Shown one piece after another: positions 50,206 through 61,560 of a stretch of 64,000 nt of DNA (position 1 is the first letter of the stretch; the number at the start of each line of letters is the position of its first letter). Source of the stretch: Anolis sagrei (lineage: Eukaryota; Chordata; Lepidosauria; Squamata; Anolidae); assembly GCF_037176765.1 (NCBI RefSeq), contig NC_090021.1, forward strand, positions 191,224,378-191,288,377, read 5' to 3'. Both the position numbers and the translations under genes were made by a program. The notes beneath the pieces were generated by a model. It ran no database searches. It saw nothing but the letters and a program-made list of their open reading frames with translations, and was not told the DNA's origin.

Positions 50206-51235
50206 CTTTCCTGGATACGGGAATTCGCCTGGAGTGTACCTGAGGAAAAGATCTCCGCACAGACTTCCTTGCCACCCAGTCCTCTCTTTTAGGGAAAGCT
50301 TCTCCCTTTGAGTGACCTGAGCTGCTTTATATAGATTCAGGATCTGGGGAACAAAGGGAAAATATTTTCCCCGATTTAATGGAGAGGTGAGTCACAAATC
50401 GGTGCCCTTCCGGAATGGGGGAAAAAAAAGAAAGACAAAGAACCTTGTTTCTTAATGGCGTGTCTTGTGTGTATGCACAAGGAACCACTCAATCATTTGC
50501 TAGCTTGTTAATACTGGGCTGCAGTCCACGAGACAGTTAGAGTGAATATTATATTTTGAATGCTTTCTTCTTTGTTTTGTTCTTCTTCTTGCGTCTTGCT
50601 TTCTAGTTATTCTTGAATTTCTATCCAGAACTCAAAGGACTAAATAGTAAAGTTTTTACAGTGTCTGCTTTCCTAGATGTGATCCTTTCCTGCTTCCATG
50701 TATTGCCGGTGATTCCTTGAAAAGGAAGAGCTTATTTTTCATTATTTTTAGTTATTATTATTTTATTTATTATTTTATTTTTATTATTCGTTGCTGTGGG
50801 AGTTTACCTTGGAATAAACAGAACTTGCAAGGACTTCGAGTGCAATGCTTCACTTTGGAAATAACATCATTGGATTCAAGTAAGTCTTCTTCAGTTCGGT
50901 GAAGTTTGTTTCCCAAGCGAAGGAGTGTGGGGCTGGGTCTAATTTACTAGAAAAGGGGAGACACGTCGTTTCTACATTTCTCATCAAAGGGCTCCAGGTA
51001 TGTAGTATCCAACTAACCTGCTTTGAAATCCCATCAGTTTGAAAGAGACAGTGAACATTTCATTTCAGCCTCTCTAATAGAAGTCAGCAGCCCTGAAGTA
51101 TTTTCTGTTGTGATCCCATGGGTTTAGTGCTTTGAAAGAAAAACCTAATTCCATACATAAAAATATTATTTTTGTGTAAGAATAATTGTCAACATGATCA
51201 TGACAGGAAGGGAATTCTTTCCCAAATTCCTCTCA
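50206..51235. other. repeat-poor HOXD13-EVX2 intergenic island
   Basis: No transposon or gene recognised. AT-rich around 50730-50790. Confidence 0.4.
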
Positions 51236-51722
51236 GGGCCCTTCCACTCAGCCCTATATCCCAGAATATCTGAGTCCACATTATCTGAGAGTGGACTCAG
51301 ATAACCCAGTTCAAAAGAGATATTGTGGGATTTTCGGCCTTACAATATAAGGCTGTGGGGAAGGCCCCTAAATGAATTGTTGTCTCTTAAGTGTAAATGG
51401 TTAGGATTTTCATTGTTGGGTTTGAGTTTTCATTCAAATCAACGTTTTCCAGCTTGTGGTGAACACAAAGTAAATCAAAGAAGAAAGAGTAAAAGAAAAC
51501 GACCCATTCTGTACCCCTTTGCTTAAAAATTAGTCTCAGGTTATGATTTCTTAGGGTGCAGAGAAAGACCCTTCTACACAACGCAATATCCCAGAAAATC
51601 AAGGCTGAAAATCCCACATGATCTGCTTTGAACTGGAATATACGGCAGTGTGGACTCAGATAACCTAGTTCAAAGCATATATTGTGGGATTTTCTGCCTT
51701 GATATTCTGGGATGGAAGGGCC
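51236..51722. mobile_element. two Family A MITEs
   Basis: 51236-51370 and 51566-51722, separated by unique DNA. Confidence 0.7.
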
Positions 51723-51856
51723 CAAAGGCAGCCTTACACACAACCTTCTCACATCTGATTAAATTCAGGTATTTTCTGGCCGCTTCACTTTGGGTGCAAG
51801 TGTTGTCCTTTTACAATGAAAATACTCCAGCTAACATCAATATACTACCAAGAAGG

Positions 51857-51999
51857 TTAGGGCCCTTCCAGGCAGCCATATAACTCAGAATATCAAGTCA
51901 GAAAACCGCACAAAATCTGCTTTGAGCTGGGTTATCTGAGTCCACACTGCCATATATCTCAGTTCAAAGATTTTATTCAGCTGTGTGGAAGGAGCCTTA
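51857..51999. mobile_element. Family A MITE with exact TTA duplication
   Basis: Element 51860-51996 (GGGCCCTTCC...GGAAGGAGCC), TTA on both sides. Confidence 0.8.
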
Positions 52000-52324
52000 G
52001 ATTCCTCCTTGGGAAGTAGCTGGAGTGTCTTTGGACCTCTTAGCAAGGTGTAAATGGTCGTCGAAAACTATTGACACTCAAAAGAAGTCAGAAGGAAAGC
52101 TGTCCTTGATCTTTATCCTTGTCTTGGGTGTTTGTATATATGCATATATATGCCCTTGGTCTTTATGTTTTGTGCATTGCTCTAGCATGCCCTGTATATG
52201 CTATTTGAAATTGCATTATATGATCAGTGTAGACTGATATAAATGTAGTTCAATGCAGTCTATATGGAGCCTTTGTAAAGTCAGAGAGACTCCCTCTATC
52301 CCTTTGACACCTTTGGATAATATA

Positions 52325-52648
52325 AGCTTCACCAGGCCCGTAGCCAGGATTTTGTTTGTGTGTGTGTGTGTGTGGGGGGGGGGGGGGGCTGAGTTTGGTT
52401 CGGGAGGGGGGAGGGGGGCTGAGTCTGAGTGAAAGAGGGTCTACCCTAGCAAACCTTTTGTATTGTTACCCCAATACCCCCATGCATATGGGATATATTG
52501 AGCATGGTGATCAGATCATGATATGAATAAACGTAACAGTTTAAATAATGTACCAGTAAGGCCTTCTCGCGGACCACCATGAGAATTTCGGGGGGGGGGG
52601 GGCTGAAGCCCCCCAAGCCCCCCCCCCCCCCACATGCCTGTGCTTCAC
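52325..52648. mobile_element. hAT-type element (Family H1), reverse
   Basis: Element 52333-52640, termini CAGGCCCGTAGC and complement CAGGCATGTG, flanked by AGCTTCAC and TGCTTCAC (7/8). Inverse orientation to 46095. Confidence 0.8.
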
Positions 52649-52722
52649 ACATCAGCATTCATCACTCTGTACCAACGGCAGATGTTCATTTATATGTACC
52701 AAAGCTGACACAAAAATAAAAT

Positions 52723-52913
52723 TTAGGCCCCTTCCACACTGCTGAATAAAATCCCACATTGTCTGCTTTGAACTGGAATATATGGACTCAGATACTGGGC
52801 AGTATGGACTCAGATATGGGTAGTATGGACTCAGATGACCCAGTTCAAAGCAGATCTTGTGGGATTTTCTGCCTTGATATTCTGGGTTATAGGGTTGTGT
52901 GGAAGGGCCCTTA
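52723..52913. mobile_element. Family A MITE with exact TTA duplication
   Basis: Element 52726-52910, TTA on both sides. A short internal piece (AGTATGGACTCAGAT) is duplicated. Confidence 0.8.
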
Positions 52914-53707
52914 GTTAGTCTAAAAGTTGCTACCATATTTCCTTTTCTTTCTGCCCTCCTTCCTTCTTTTGATGCTATTACAGGGCTTCTCTGAAAACTA
53001 CAATCTCTGGCCTTACCTTCGAGAATGTAGTACTCATTGCTAACCACTAGATGGCTCTACAAGTTTTCCTCTTTAAGCTTCACTCTGGCAATGCTCTGGA
53101 CAGACGCCCAGTTATGTTAGCATGAAATTTGAAGCTAAGGGGCAGCTAAGCTTAAAATAATTTTGACTGCAAAAGAGGAGAGCGGGTTCTCAGACGATGC
53201 AAGAGCAACAAGAAATCTCTGCTGCCTTGTCTTCCAGCCGGTCCATAAGACTCAGGGGCGGGAAAGAAGAGTGAACATTTAATTGGGTTTCTCAATCATG
53301 TGTATTTCTAAAATAAAGCAATGAAACGTCATTGCATGACAGTGATCTTTGTCATGGAACTTAGTTATTATCAACCTTGTGGAAATTCACATAGGACATA
53401 GCATTCATAATCGTACACATTAAGTGGTTGGAGACGACCTGTCTTCCTTGAGAGACCTCAACAGAGGAAAACAGAGAGACAAATAGCAGATGGATATGGA
53501 GATTTTGTTCGTTTTCCTGGTTTTCCCAATAGATTTGGGGGTGCACCTTATGAAAATAACAATTTTTGAATGCCTCTGGATTGTATTTCTTTCTCTCTCT
53601 TCATTCTAAGCTTTCTTTATATATGCATCTATAAAACCATTTATCAATAACTGCCTGGATATTGAAGTGTGTGTTTAATGTAGCTCTTAATTATACTTGC
53701 TTGGTGT

Positions 53708-53742
<35 letters not shown>

Positions 53743-53789
53743 GTATATATGTATATAATATAACACAATACAAGATATGAGTAGGTTCT
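52914..53789. other. unique DNA with candidate CTCF site and (AC)n
   Basis: CTCF-like site 53044-53058; (AC)n at 53709-53740. No gene. Confidence 0.45.
53044..53058 (+). promoter_or_regulatory. candidate CTCF site, rightward
   Basis: CCACTAGATGGCTCT matches CCASYAGRKGGCRS at 13 of 14 core positions; only the R after GGC differs. Confidence 0.5.
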
Positions 53790-54624
53790 CTTTGAAAGTG
53801 TACCTTCAAATTATTTGCAACTTATGGAGATCCCAAGGTGAGCCTCTTGCATGGCTTTCTTGGTATCAATTGTTCAAAGGGGATTTTGTCTTTGCCTTTG
53901 CTTTTCCCTGAGGTTGAGAAAGTGTAACATGTCCAAGGTCCCCCCAATGGGTTTTAATGGCTAATTGGTTAATTCCAGTCTTGGTCTGCAGAGTCATAGT
54001 CCAACACTCAAACCACTACATCCTGTGTTTATTTAAAGAATCAATGTTTGATTTGTATATTGAAATGCCTGCACTCGGTGTGCCATGTCTCCTTCCCCTT
54101 GCTTACTGTTAGGTATTATTATTATTACTATAATATTATAATATATATACAATATAATAATATAACATTATTTTCTGTTTATTTATACTCTCAGCAAGGA
54201 GACTGAGGCCCTTTCTACACTGCCATATAAAATCAAAATGATATTCTTTGAACTGGATTTTACGGCAGTGTAGACACAGATAATCTGGATTATATAACAG
54301 TGTAGATGAGGCCTCAAAGGGGCTAAAAGGTATGTGTTCTCTGCTTCTGTGTGTTTCTTGGGAGTGGGGGGGGGGCACTTCTCTCACACACGCTAAGGAG
54401 ACCACCTTGGAGACAAAGGGTGCATCTACACTGGGATGAATGCAGTTTGACCGCTTTAAGTGCCCTGGCCCAATGCTATAGAATCATGGAGTTGTAGTCT
54501 AGTGAGGTATCAGCATTTTTTAGCAGAGAAGGCTAAAGACCTTGTAAAACTACAACTCCCTTCATGGCAGTGATATGAAACATCATTGAAGATGCATTTT
54601 AAAGCTATGCCTGTATTACAACCC

Positions 54625-54660
<36 letters not shown>

Positions 54661-54680
54661 TAAATATAAATATAAATATA
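53790..54680. mobile_element. decayed SINE, Family E and C MITEs, (AAT)n
   Basis: Old SINE body 53790-54035 (GTCCAAGGTCCCCCCAATGG). Family E 54205-54315. Family C 54418-54605. (AAT)n then (AAATAT)n 54625-54680. Confidence 0.55.
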
Positions 54681-54928
54681 TGTTGGTGGACAAGAAAAGA
54701 GATTTAAAGAAGGCCTTAAAGCTAACCTTAAAATCTGCGAACTGGGAAGCCCTGGCCCTTGAGCACTCTAACTGGAGGTCAGCTGTGACCAGTAGTGCTG
54801 CGGAATTCGAAGAGGCACAAATGTAGGACGAAAGGGAGTAACGTGTAGGTATCTATCCATCCACTGCTTGGACTACGAGGGATCACCAAAGGAAGGAAAG
54901 GAATAATATAGTCCAGAATCTGCTGCCT

Positions 54929-55215
54929 AGGGGCCCTTCCACACAGCCATACAACCCAGAATATCAAGGCAGAACATCCCACAATATCCGCTTTGAACTG
55001 AGTTATCTGAGTTCACACTTCCATATATTCCAGTTCAAAGCAGAAAATGTGGGATTTTATTCATCTGTGTAGAAGGGGCCTGGGAATGCGGTGGAGTCTC
55101 TCATTCCCTGGAGGTTTCTAAACAGAAGACTGGATGGCCCTCTGTCAGGAGTGTTTTGATTTTGCATCCTGGGGTTGGACTGGATGGCCCTTGGGGTTCT
55201 CTTCGAAGTCTAGGA
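54929..55215 (+). mobile_element. Family A MITE then CR1-like LINE tail
   Basis: Family A 54929-55082. LINE tail 55083-55215 (TCCCTGGAGGTTTCTAAACA, GGTTGGACTGGATGGCCC). Confidence 0.7.
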
Positions 55216-55840
55216 TTCTAGTTCAGACGCGGAAGAAGGCAAAAGCGAATGCAAACCTTGTCAGGAAGGCATCCCTCTGAACCCCAACCTGGGGGGCCCA
55301 AGCCCTTCCTACCCAAGCCCCTCCCAGCCCTGAGCGAAACTCGAGAGGGCTGACCCCCGCGGCGACCTTTCCTGCTCTGGCTGACACTGGCGGTGAAACC
55401 AAGTTCATCCTCGCACCGCCGCCTGGCATCGGAGGGTCTAGACAGATGTAAACACCGCCGGCCCCTTTGGCAGGCCGGCTCCTCCGTGGGTCCCCTCCTT
55501 GCCCTCCGCCGTTCACCTCGAAGCACCCGCAGTAAAGACGCGGAGGAGAGGCAAATATTGACTCAGCCTCCTCCTTCCGAGGAGCTCCTTAAAAGCAGGG
55601 TGCCCCCCCGCCCCTCTCCCCCTCATCCCCTTTCAATTAAGTCGGATGGGATCTTGCCCATTAAAAGTCTAGACAAACAGGGATAGAGAGCAACTTGTTG
55701 GAATGGCAGGAAGGGGGTTCAAAATATAGGTTTCAGACCGTGGCAGCCACCTAAATAAAATGCAAGGGAGAGCAACCGAGTAAGCACAACTACAAAACTC
55801 CTTTTGGCCAATAACTCCGCTTTCAAACGTGCCTAGGATA
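55216..55840. other. GC-rich unique island between HOXD13 and EVX2
   Basis: Free of repeats and unusually CpG-rich for intergenic DNA (about 55360-55560). No coding signature recognised; possible enhancer or unannotated promoter. Confidence 0.4.
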
Positions 55841-56332
55841 AGAAAAAGAGGAGGAGGAGGAAGAAGAAAGAAAGAATAAGAGGTAGAGGAGAGGAGGAGG
55901 AGAGCAGAAGAGGAGGAGGAGAAAAGAAGAAGGAGAAGATGAAGAGAAGAAGAAGAGGAGGGGGAGAAGAAGAAGAAGAAGAAGAAGAGAGCAGAAGAAG
56001 AGGAGGAGGAGGATAAGAGGAGGAGGAGGATAAGAGGAGAAGGAGAGCAGGAGGAGGAGAAGAAGATCAGATGAGGAAGAAGAGGAGAGGGGGAGGAGAA
56101 GGAGAAAGCAGAAGAGGAGAAGCAGAAGAAGAAGACGAGAAGGAGAGGAGAAGGAGAAGGAGCAGAGGAGGAGGAGGAGAAGAAGCGGAGGAGGAGGAGG
56201 AGGAGGAGAGGAGGAGGAGGAGATGAAGAAGAGCAGGAGAGGAGGAGAGGAGGAGGAGGAGGAGGAGGAGAAGGAGAAGAAGAAGAAGAAGAGGATGATG
56301 AGAAGAAAAAGAATAAGCGGAGGAGGAGGAAA
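55841..56332. repeat. 490-bp homopurine (GGA/GAA) tract
   Basis: Almost unbroken A/G on the plus strand, interrupted only by occasional single pyrimidines. Units GAG, GGA and GAA without a fixed period. Confidence 0.95.
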
Positions 56333-56927
56333 CCCAAACTTTTAAGCCGCCAGAAACAGTTTCCTAAATGAAAACTAGTTCTATAGAGTCCCAGGGCCCC
56401 TTAATTGAGCTGCCTAGAAATACTAAATGTCAAATATAGGGTTCATTAGTCACCCCCTTCCCAAGGAATGTCGAATTGAAATCCACCGCAGTCGCTGTCC
56501 TCACCAAATAGCTACTTAAGGCGCTTATTTTCTCAAGAAGAAATCCCATATGCTGACTGGGTTTTACTCAGCGGCAACAAGGGATAGGATCCCATTCCTC
56601 GTTGTAGAGGCGATTAAACTATTTTTTTATGGCAAACACTTAATTTTCTCCTCTTCTAGGAAGTCAGCCACACTTTGAAAAACTTCTCACATAAACCCAA
56701 CCATTGGCATTATTTAAAAAGGTGCAAAATATAACATTAATCCAGTAAAAGAGGGTGGAAGCCAGAACGAGAACTCGCCAACCGCGCCTGGTGAAAGCCG
56801 TTCTTTGTCAGATGCAAAGGAATATTTTTAATTTCCCTCATTAAAATAAATAAATAAATGGAAGTGATCGCTATGCTGCTGGATGAGAAATGGATTCTGG
56901 GTGACCTTTCTGCGCTTCTTGAGGTGC
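56333..56927. other. unique HOXD13-EVX2 intergenic DNA
   Basis: No repeat or gene recognised; moderately AT-rich. Confidence 0.4.
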
Positions 56928-57115
56928 ATCTATTTTGTGGAAAAATGCACTGCTATCACCGCTATGGGCTCAACCCTATGGGATCCTGGGATGTGAAGTT
57001 TGATGGGGCGCCAGCACTCTTTCCGAAAGAAAACTAAACACTTTGTAAAACCACAAGTCCCATGATTCCATAGCACTGAGTCAGGGCAGCTATGTTTTCT
57101 ATGAATCTGGTGGGG
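56928..57115. mobile_element. Family C MITE
   Basis: Palindromic arms around CAACCCTATGGGATCCTGGG and its near complement at about 57045-57080. Confidence 0.6.
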
Positions 57116-57148
57116 AAGTGTTGCTGAGTTGGTAACTTCTGCGACAGA

Positions 57149-57163
57149 CCAGAAGGGGGCGCC
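57149..57163 (+). promoter_or_regulatory. candidate CTCF site, rightward
   Basis: CCAGAAGGGGGCGCC fits the CTCF core at 13 of 14 positions (A where C/T is usual) and has the strongest GGGGGCGC part in the window. It lies between HOXD13 and EVX2. Confidence 0.6.
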
Positions 57164-57537
57164 AAAGGACAGCAATAAAGCCGCCGGCAGACTTCCGCTT
57201 CCTCTGCTCAAACTGGTTCCTCTCTCCAAGGGTTTGTGGACGAAGCTCTGGCTTCCTTGCAGACTGTAGAGGGGTGTTTTACTATTTTACATCCCGGATG
57301 CACCCGGGATTTCCTCTTGTTTGCGTAGCTGGATCGATTCATGCAACTCCCAGGTTTATTTGGCTTTGCAATACTCTTTCCTCTTTTGCCCACGACCTTC
57401 ACACATGGCTTTCATGCCTTCCAAGTGTTCCAGGATCCCAGAGAAGATTGGTGGGAGGGGAGGTTTGGGAAGCAGTGTAGAAGGGGCATCAGTGTGTCAA
57501 ATCATCTATTGAAGCACCAGCACTCTGCAACGCCCAT
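57164..57537. other. unique intergenic DNA
   Basis: No gene or repeat recognised. Confidence 0.4.
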
Positions 57538-57988
57538 AATTTCATAGCATTCAGCCGAGGCACTTAAAGTGGTGTCAAACTGTGTTAATTCTACAGTGTA
57601 GATGCACCCAAAGTCAATAGAACGGCAGTAATATATTCAGTATCGCCCTGTTCTTAATGTTCCACCAAATCCTCTAGTAGAAAACCATAGGCGCCTCTCT
57701 CAACCCACATAGCACATACCTCAGCTCCCTCATTCCTGCAATAATCCCTGAATCAATCCTTTTAGTTTCAAGGAAATTTGCTTCCGATTATGGAAGAGCG
57801 ACAGAGTTGGGGAGATGCTTAAAATTATTCAAAAATAAGTGACACCCAACCCAAAACCTCAGGCAACGTTTTGGAGATATTGGAGTGAGTTCAGTAGCCA
57901 TAAGCTTTCACGGGCTCCAGTCTTCTTCAGTTGGAGGGAGAAATAGAAGAGGCTTCTTTTGCTGCCACAACGGAGTTCAAAGGCGCAC
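57538..57988. other. Family C half, then unique DNA
   Basis: Family C right half at 57538-57612 (AAAGTGGTGTCAAACTGTGT). The rest is unique. Confidence 0.45.
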
Positions 57989-58196
57989 CAACTCCAGGCA
58001 TGGGCAAACTTGGGCCCTCCAGGTGTTTTGGACTTCAATTCCCACCATTCCTAACAACCTCAGCCCCTTTTCTCTCTCAGCCACTTAAGCAGGAAAGGAA
58101 AATGGAAAAGAGAAAAGGAAGGGGCCTGAGGCTATTAGGAATGGTGGGAGTTGAAGTCCAAAACACCTAGAGAAGGGCCCAAGTTGGCCCATGCCT
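57989..58196. mobile_element. hAT-type MITE (Family H3), complete
   Basis: CAGGCATGGGCAAACTTGGG left end and its complement at the right. It represents the uninterrupted form of 46025-46523. Confidence 0.75.
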
Positions 58197-59040
58197 GATC
58201 TACACTGTAGAATTAATGCAGTTCGATATTGAGCTAACTGATGTAGTTCAAGGCTATAGAATCCTGGGAATTGAGACTCAGTACTATTTTGCAGAGAAGG
58301 TCAACTGTAACTCCCTTAATTCCATAGGCAATTAGAGTGGTGCCAAACTGCATTAATTCTGCAGTGGAGATGCACCCTCTCTTCCCGTCCCAAATGACGT
58401 TCTTCTGGGCGAGGGGGGGGGGGGTGGAGGGGAAGGGTCGCAAACGCTGTGGTTTTTCATGATTTAAAGTCAAGTCAATGTTTCTTACCCTGATTCCAGT
58501 GAAATCAGAAATGCTCTTGAGGGCTCATGCCCTCAATATAAAAACAGAAGATGAGTGTCACTTATTTGAAAGGCATCCTTCTCCTTCGAGAGTAGAGGTG
58601 CATCTACACGGTTGAGTTAATGTAGTTTGACACCACTTTAATTGCCATGTGTATAATACTAAGGAATCATGGGAGCCGTGATTTGACAATTGCCCTTCCA
58701 CGCAGCTGAATATAACCCCACATTATCTGCTTTGCAGTGGAGGCAGTGTGGACTCAGATAACCCAGTTCAAAGCAGATATTGTGGGATTTTCTGCCATGA
58801 TATTCTGGGTTATAGGGCTGTGTGGAAGGGCTCTGCTTTGAACTGGGTTATCTGAGTTCACACTCAGATAATGTGGGATTTTCTGCCTTGATATTCTGGG
58901 TCATAAGGCTGTGTGGCCCAAGATCTTCTCTGTCCAGGAGTGTTGGTATCCCATCAGTCTTCAATTCCCGTCATTGCTCATGGCAGTTAAAGTGATGTCG
59001 AACTACAGTGATTCTACAGCCTAGATGCAATTAGCCTATA
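58197..59040. mobile_element. Family C and A MITE run
   Basis: Family C 58197-58380. Family C piece 58590-58685. Family A 58692-58835 with an extra right half to 58920. Family C piece 58925-59035. 58381-58590 is unique with a G-run. Confidence 0.6.
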
Positions 59041-59740
59041 GGAAAGATGTGTGAGAAGAGACATAATAACCATGTTTAAATATTTGAAAATATGTAAGAA
59101 AGAGGGAGCATCATTTCCCTTGAGACTAGGACAATAGGTTCAAATTGAAGGAGAGAAGATTCCACCTGAACATTAGGAAGTAGTTCCTGTCTTCAAGAGC
59201 TGTTCAGCAGTTGAACCCTCTGCCTCGGAGTGTGGTGGAAACTCCTTCCCTGGAGGCTTTTAAACAGACGCTGGATGACCATCTGTTGGGGGAGCAATAT
59301 TGCTCTTGAGACTAGGACAATGGGTTCAAATTGAAGGAGAAGAGATTCCACCTGAAAATTAGGAAGAACTTCCTGACTGCAAGAGCCGTTCATCAGTGGA
59401 ACTCTCTGCTTCAGAGTGTGGTGGAAACTCCTTCCTTGGAGGCTTTTAAACAGCGGCTGGATGGCCATCTGTCGGGGGAGCAATATTGCCCTTGAGATTA
59501 GGACAATGGGTTCAAATTGAAGGAGAAGAGATTCCACCTGAAAATTAGGAAGAACTTCCTGCCTGCTAGAGCTGTGCATCAGTGGAACTCTCTGATTCAG
59601 AGTGTGGTGGAAACTCCTTCCTTGGAGGCTTTTAAACAAAGACTGGATGGCCGTCTGTCGGGGTGCTTTGTGCTTTTCCTGCATGGCAGGGGGTTGGACT
59701 AGATGACCCATGTGGTCTCTTCCAACTCCATGATGATTCC
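59041..59740 (+). mobile_element. CR1-like LINE 3' end with tandem triplication
   Basis: A decayed LINE C-terminal piece is readable in the plus strand (SVVETPSLEAFKQRLDG). The segment from AGGACAATGGGTTCAAATTG to the CTGGATGGCC part is present three times with period about 185 bp (59118, 59302, 59489). Confidence 0.75.
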
Positions 59741-60780
59741 ATGAATGTTAGTCAAGAATCAAATAAACCAAAGCTGGCCGACGTCTAGTCGCAGCATCCC
59801 AGAGAAGATGTAAGTGGGCGGAGGGTCAAGGGAGAATCTCCGTGGGTCCGGACCTGGGTGGAAAGGCAGAAGGAGAGGCCCACTGGGGATCAGGGGAGGC
59901 GGAGAAGTTGCCCCCTTAATGACAGGCGCTTTATCTCGGCTTGGGCGTCATGATCGCCATCAAAGTTCCCTTCGAGGAGAGAGTTTCCGATAGGAAGGCC
60001 GGCGAGGCGTCCTCTCCCCCCCCCCCCCCCACTTCTTTCCTTCCACTCGTGTCCCTTACAGAGCTGGGAGAGATTGGCTCGGAAGGGAGAGAAAGAGAAA
60101 GAAAGAAGGAGGGAGGGGAGAAGCAGATGAGCAAACTGAGAGCCAGGTAACTTTGCGGTTGGGAGTGGCGGGGGGCACTGTAGGGAAGTTGAGAAGATGA
60201 GGATGAGACGGGTGGCTTTCAGGCTTTTCCAAGTCCTTTGAAAGCTTGAGATCCAGCCCTTTGGGGGGGGGGACTGGGCGGGTGTGGGGGGGGGGGTTGG
60301 TTAAGAAGGAGTTACAGGGCTTCGATTGAGAAAGGTGGGTGAGGTGGGAGAGAAATCGAGGTAGAAGGGGAAACGCCTCGATGCATGAATGGAGGCCTTT
60401 CCCCACTCCCTCCCTCCCTCCCCCCTCCCCCCTCCCCTTTCTCTCTGATGCTCTAAATCATGTCTTTAAGATTCCTCGGGATTCTTGGTAGGGTTTTTTT
60501 TTCTTTTTGGTGCTCAGTCAGTCCTCCAAAGAGAGGGTTGGGAGCCAGAGGCGAAGGAAGGAAGGGCTGGAGACGAGTTCCGTCCATAAACCGGATTCCA
60601 GAAAGAGCCCCTTCCTTCCTTCCCTCCTTCCTTCCTTCCCTCCCTTTCTCCCACCTCCCTGGACGCCTTGAGGAAATACAACGAACCCCGCTAAGGTCGC
60701 AATTCGGGGGTCCATGCGTGGGCTGAGGGGCGCCTTAGATGCTCTTGGGCTGGTACGTATCCGGTTCCACGTCTGACAGG
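59741..60780. other. repeat-poor EVX2-side island
   Basis: No transposon. Around 59895-59965 a compact block (TTAATGACAGGCGCTTTATC, a MEIS-type TGACAG, and GGCGTCATGATCGCCATC) looks like a regulatory element. G/C- and purine-runs follow. Confidence 0.45.
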
Positions 60781-60955
60781 AGTTGCTTCGTGTATTTGTT
60801 TGTCTGCCTCTCTCTATGTATTTATGTGTGCTTATATATATGTGTATGTACAGACATAGACATAGATATAGATATAGTATATATGTGTGTGTATATACAC
60901 ACACACACATATATGTTTATATTTATATTTATGTATATGTATATATATACACATA
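60781..60955. repeat. TG/TA and ATAGAC microsatellite region
   Basis: Alternating (TA)n, (CA)n and (GATATA)n stretches. Confidence 0.8.
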
Positions 60956-61165
60956 CACACACAATGTATTGTCGAAGGCTTTCATGGCCGGGATCCCTGG
61001 ATTGTTGTGAGTTTTTCGGGCTGTCTGACCATGTTCCAGAAGCATTCTCTCCTGACGTTTTACCCCCATCTATGGCAGGCATCCTCAGGGATTGTGAAGA
61101 TGCCTGCCATAGATGCAGGCGAAACGTCAGGATAGCCCCGAAAACTCACAACTGCACACACAATA
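60956..61165. mobile_element. Family B element, head-to-head, about 10-bp TSD
   Basis: Element 60966-61155 with CACACACAAT at both sides, a low-complexity duplication. The hammerhead arms have lost core bases. Confidence 0.65.
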
Positions 61166-61299
61166 TCTGTACACGTTGTGTGTAGGGGGCAAATCGGTTC
61201 CTTCAAAGGAAACCCATATATTTTCCTAAACAGAAACATGGGAGTGGAGGGGGTAATGGGATAGTTTGCCCATCACCACCTTTGGTGAGTTTTGTTTTC

Positions 61300-61560
61300 G
61301 ATCTATTATTATTATTATTATTATTTGAAACACAACAAACAAGATCCACAGCAGACAAGATCACTCTGCTGGCTGTTGTATTGGATCACACGTCGGACAC
61401 TTCTCAAGTTATTATTATTAGTTATTATTATTAGTTATTATTATTATTATTCGCTCTGAGTCCCCTTGGGGTGAGAAGGGCGGCATATAAATGTCATAAA
61501 TAAATATTATTATTATTGTTACTACGTTTATTTATACCTCGCTTTTTTCTCCACAAGGAG
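61300..61560. mobile_element. LINE tail with (ATT)n arrays
   Basis: CTCTGAGTCCCCTTGGGGTG, GGCGGCATATAAATGTCATA and flanking (ATT)n. Confidence 0.55.

Noticed and set aside
55669-56337. A long minus-strand frame rich in Ser and Leu
   Set aside because: It is the translation of the homopurine/homopyrimidine tract, not a protein.
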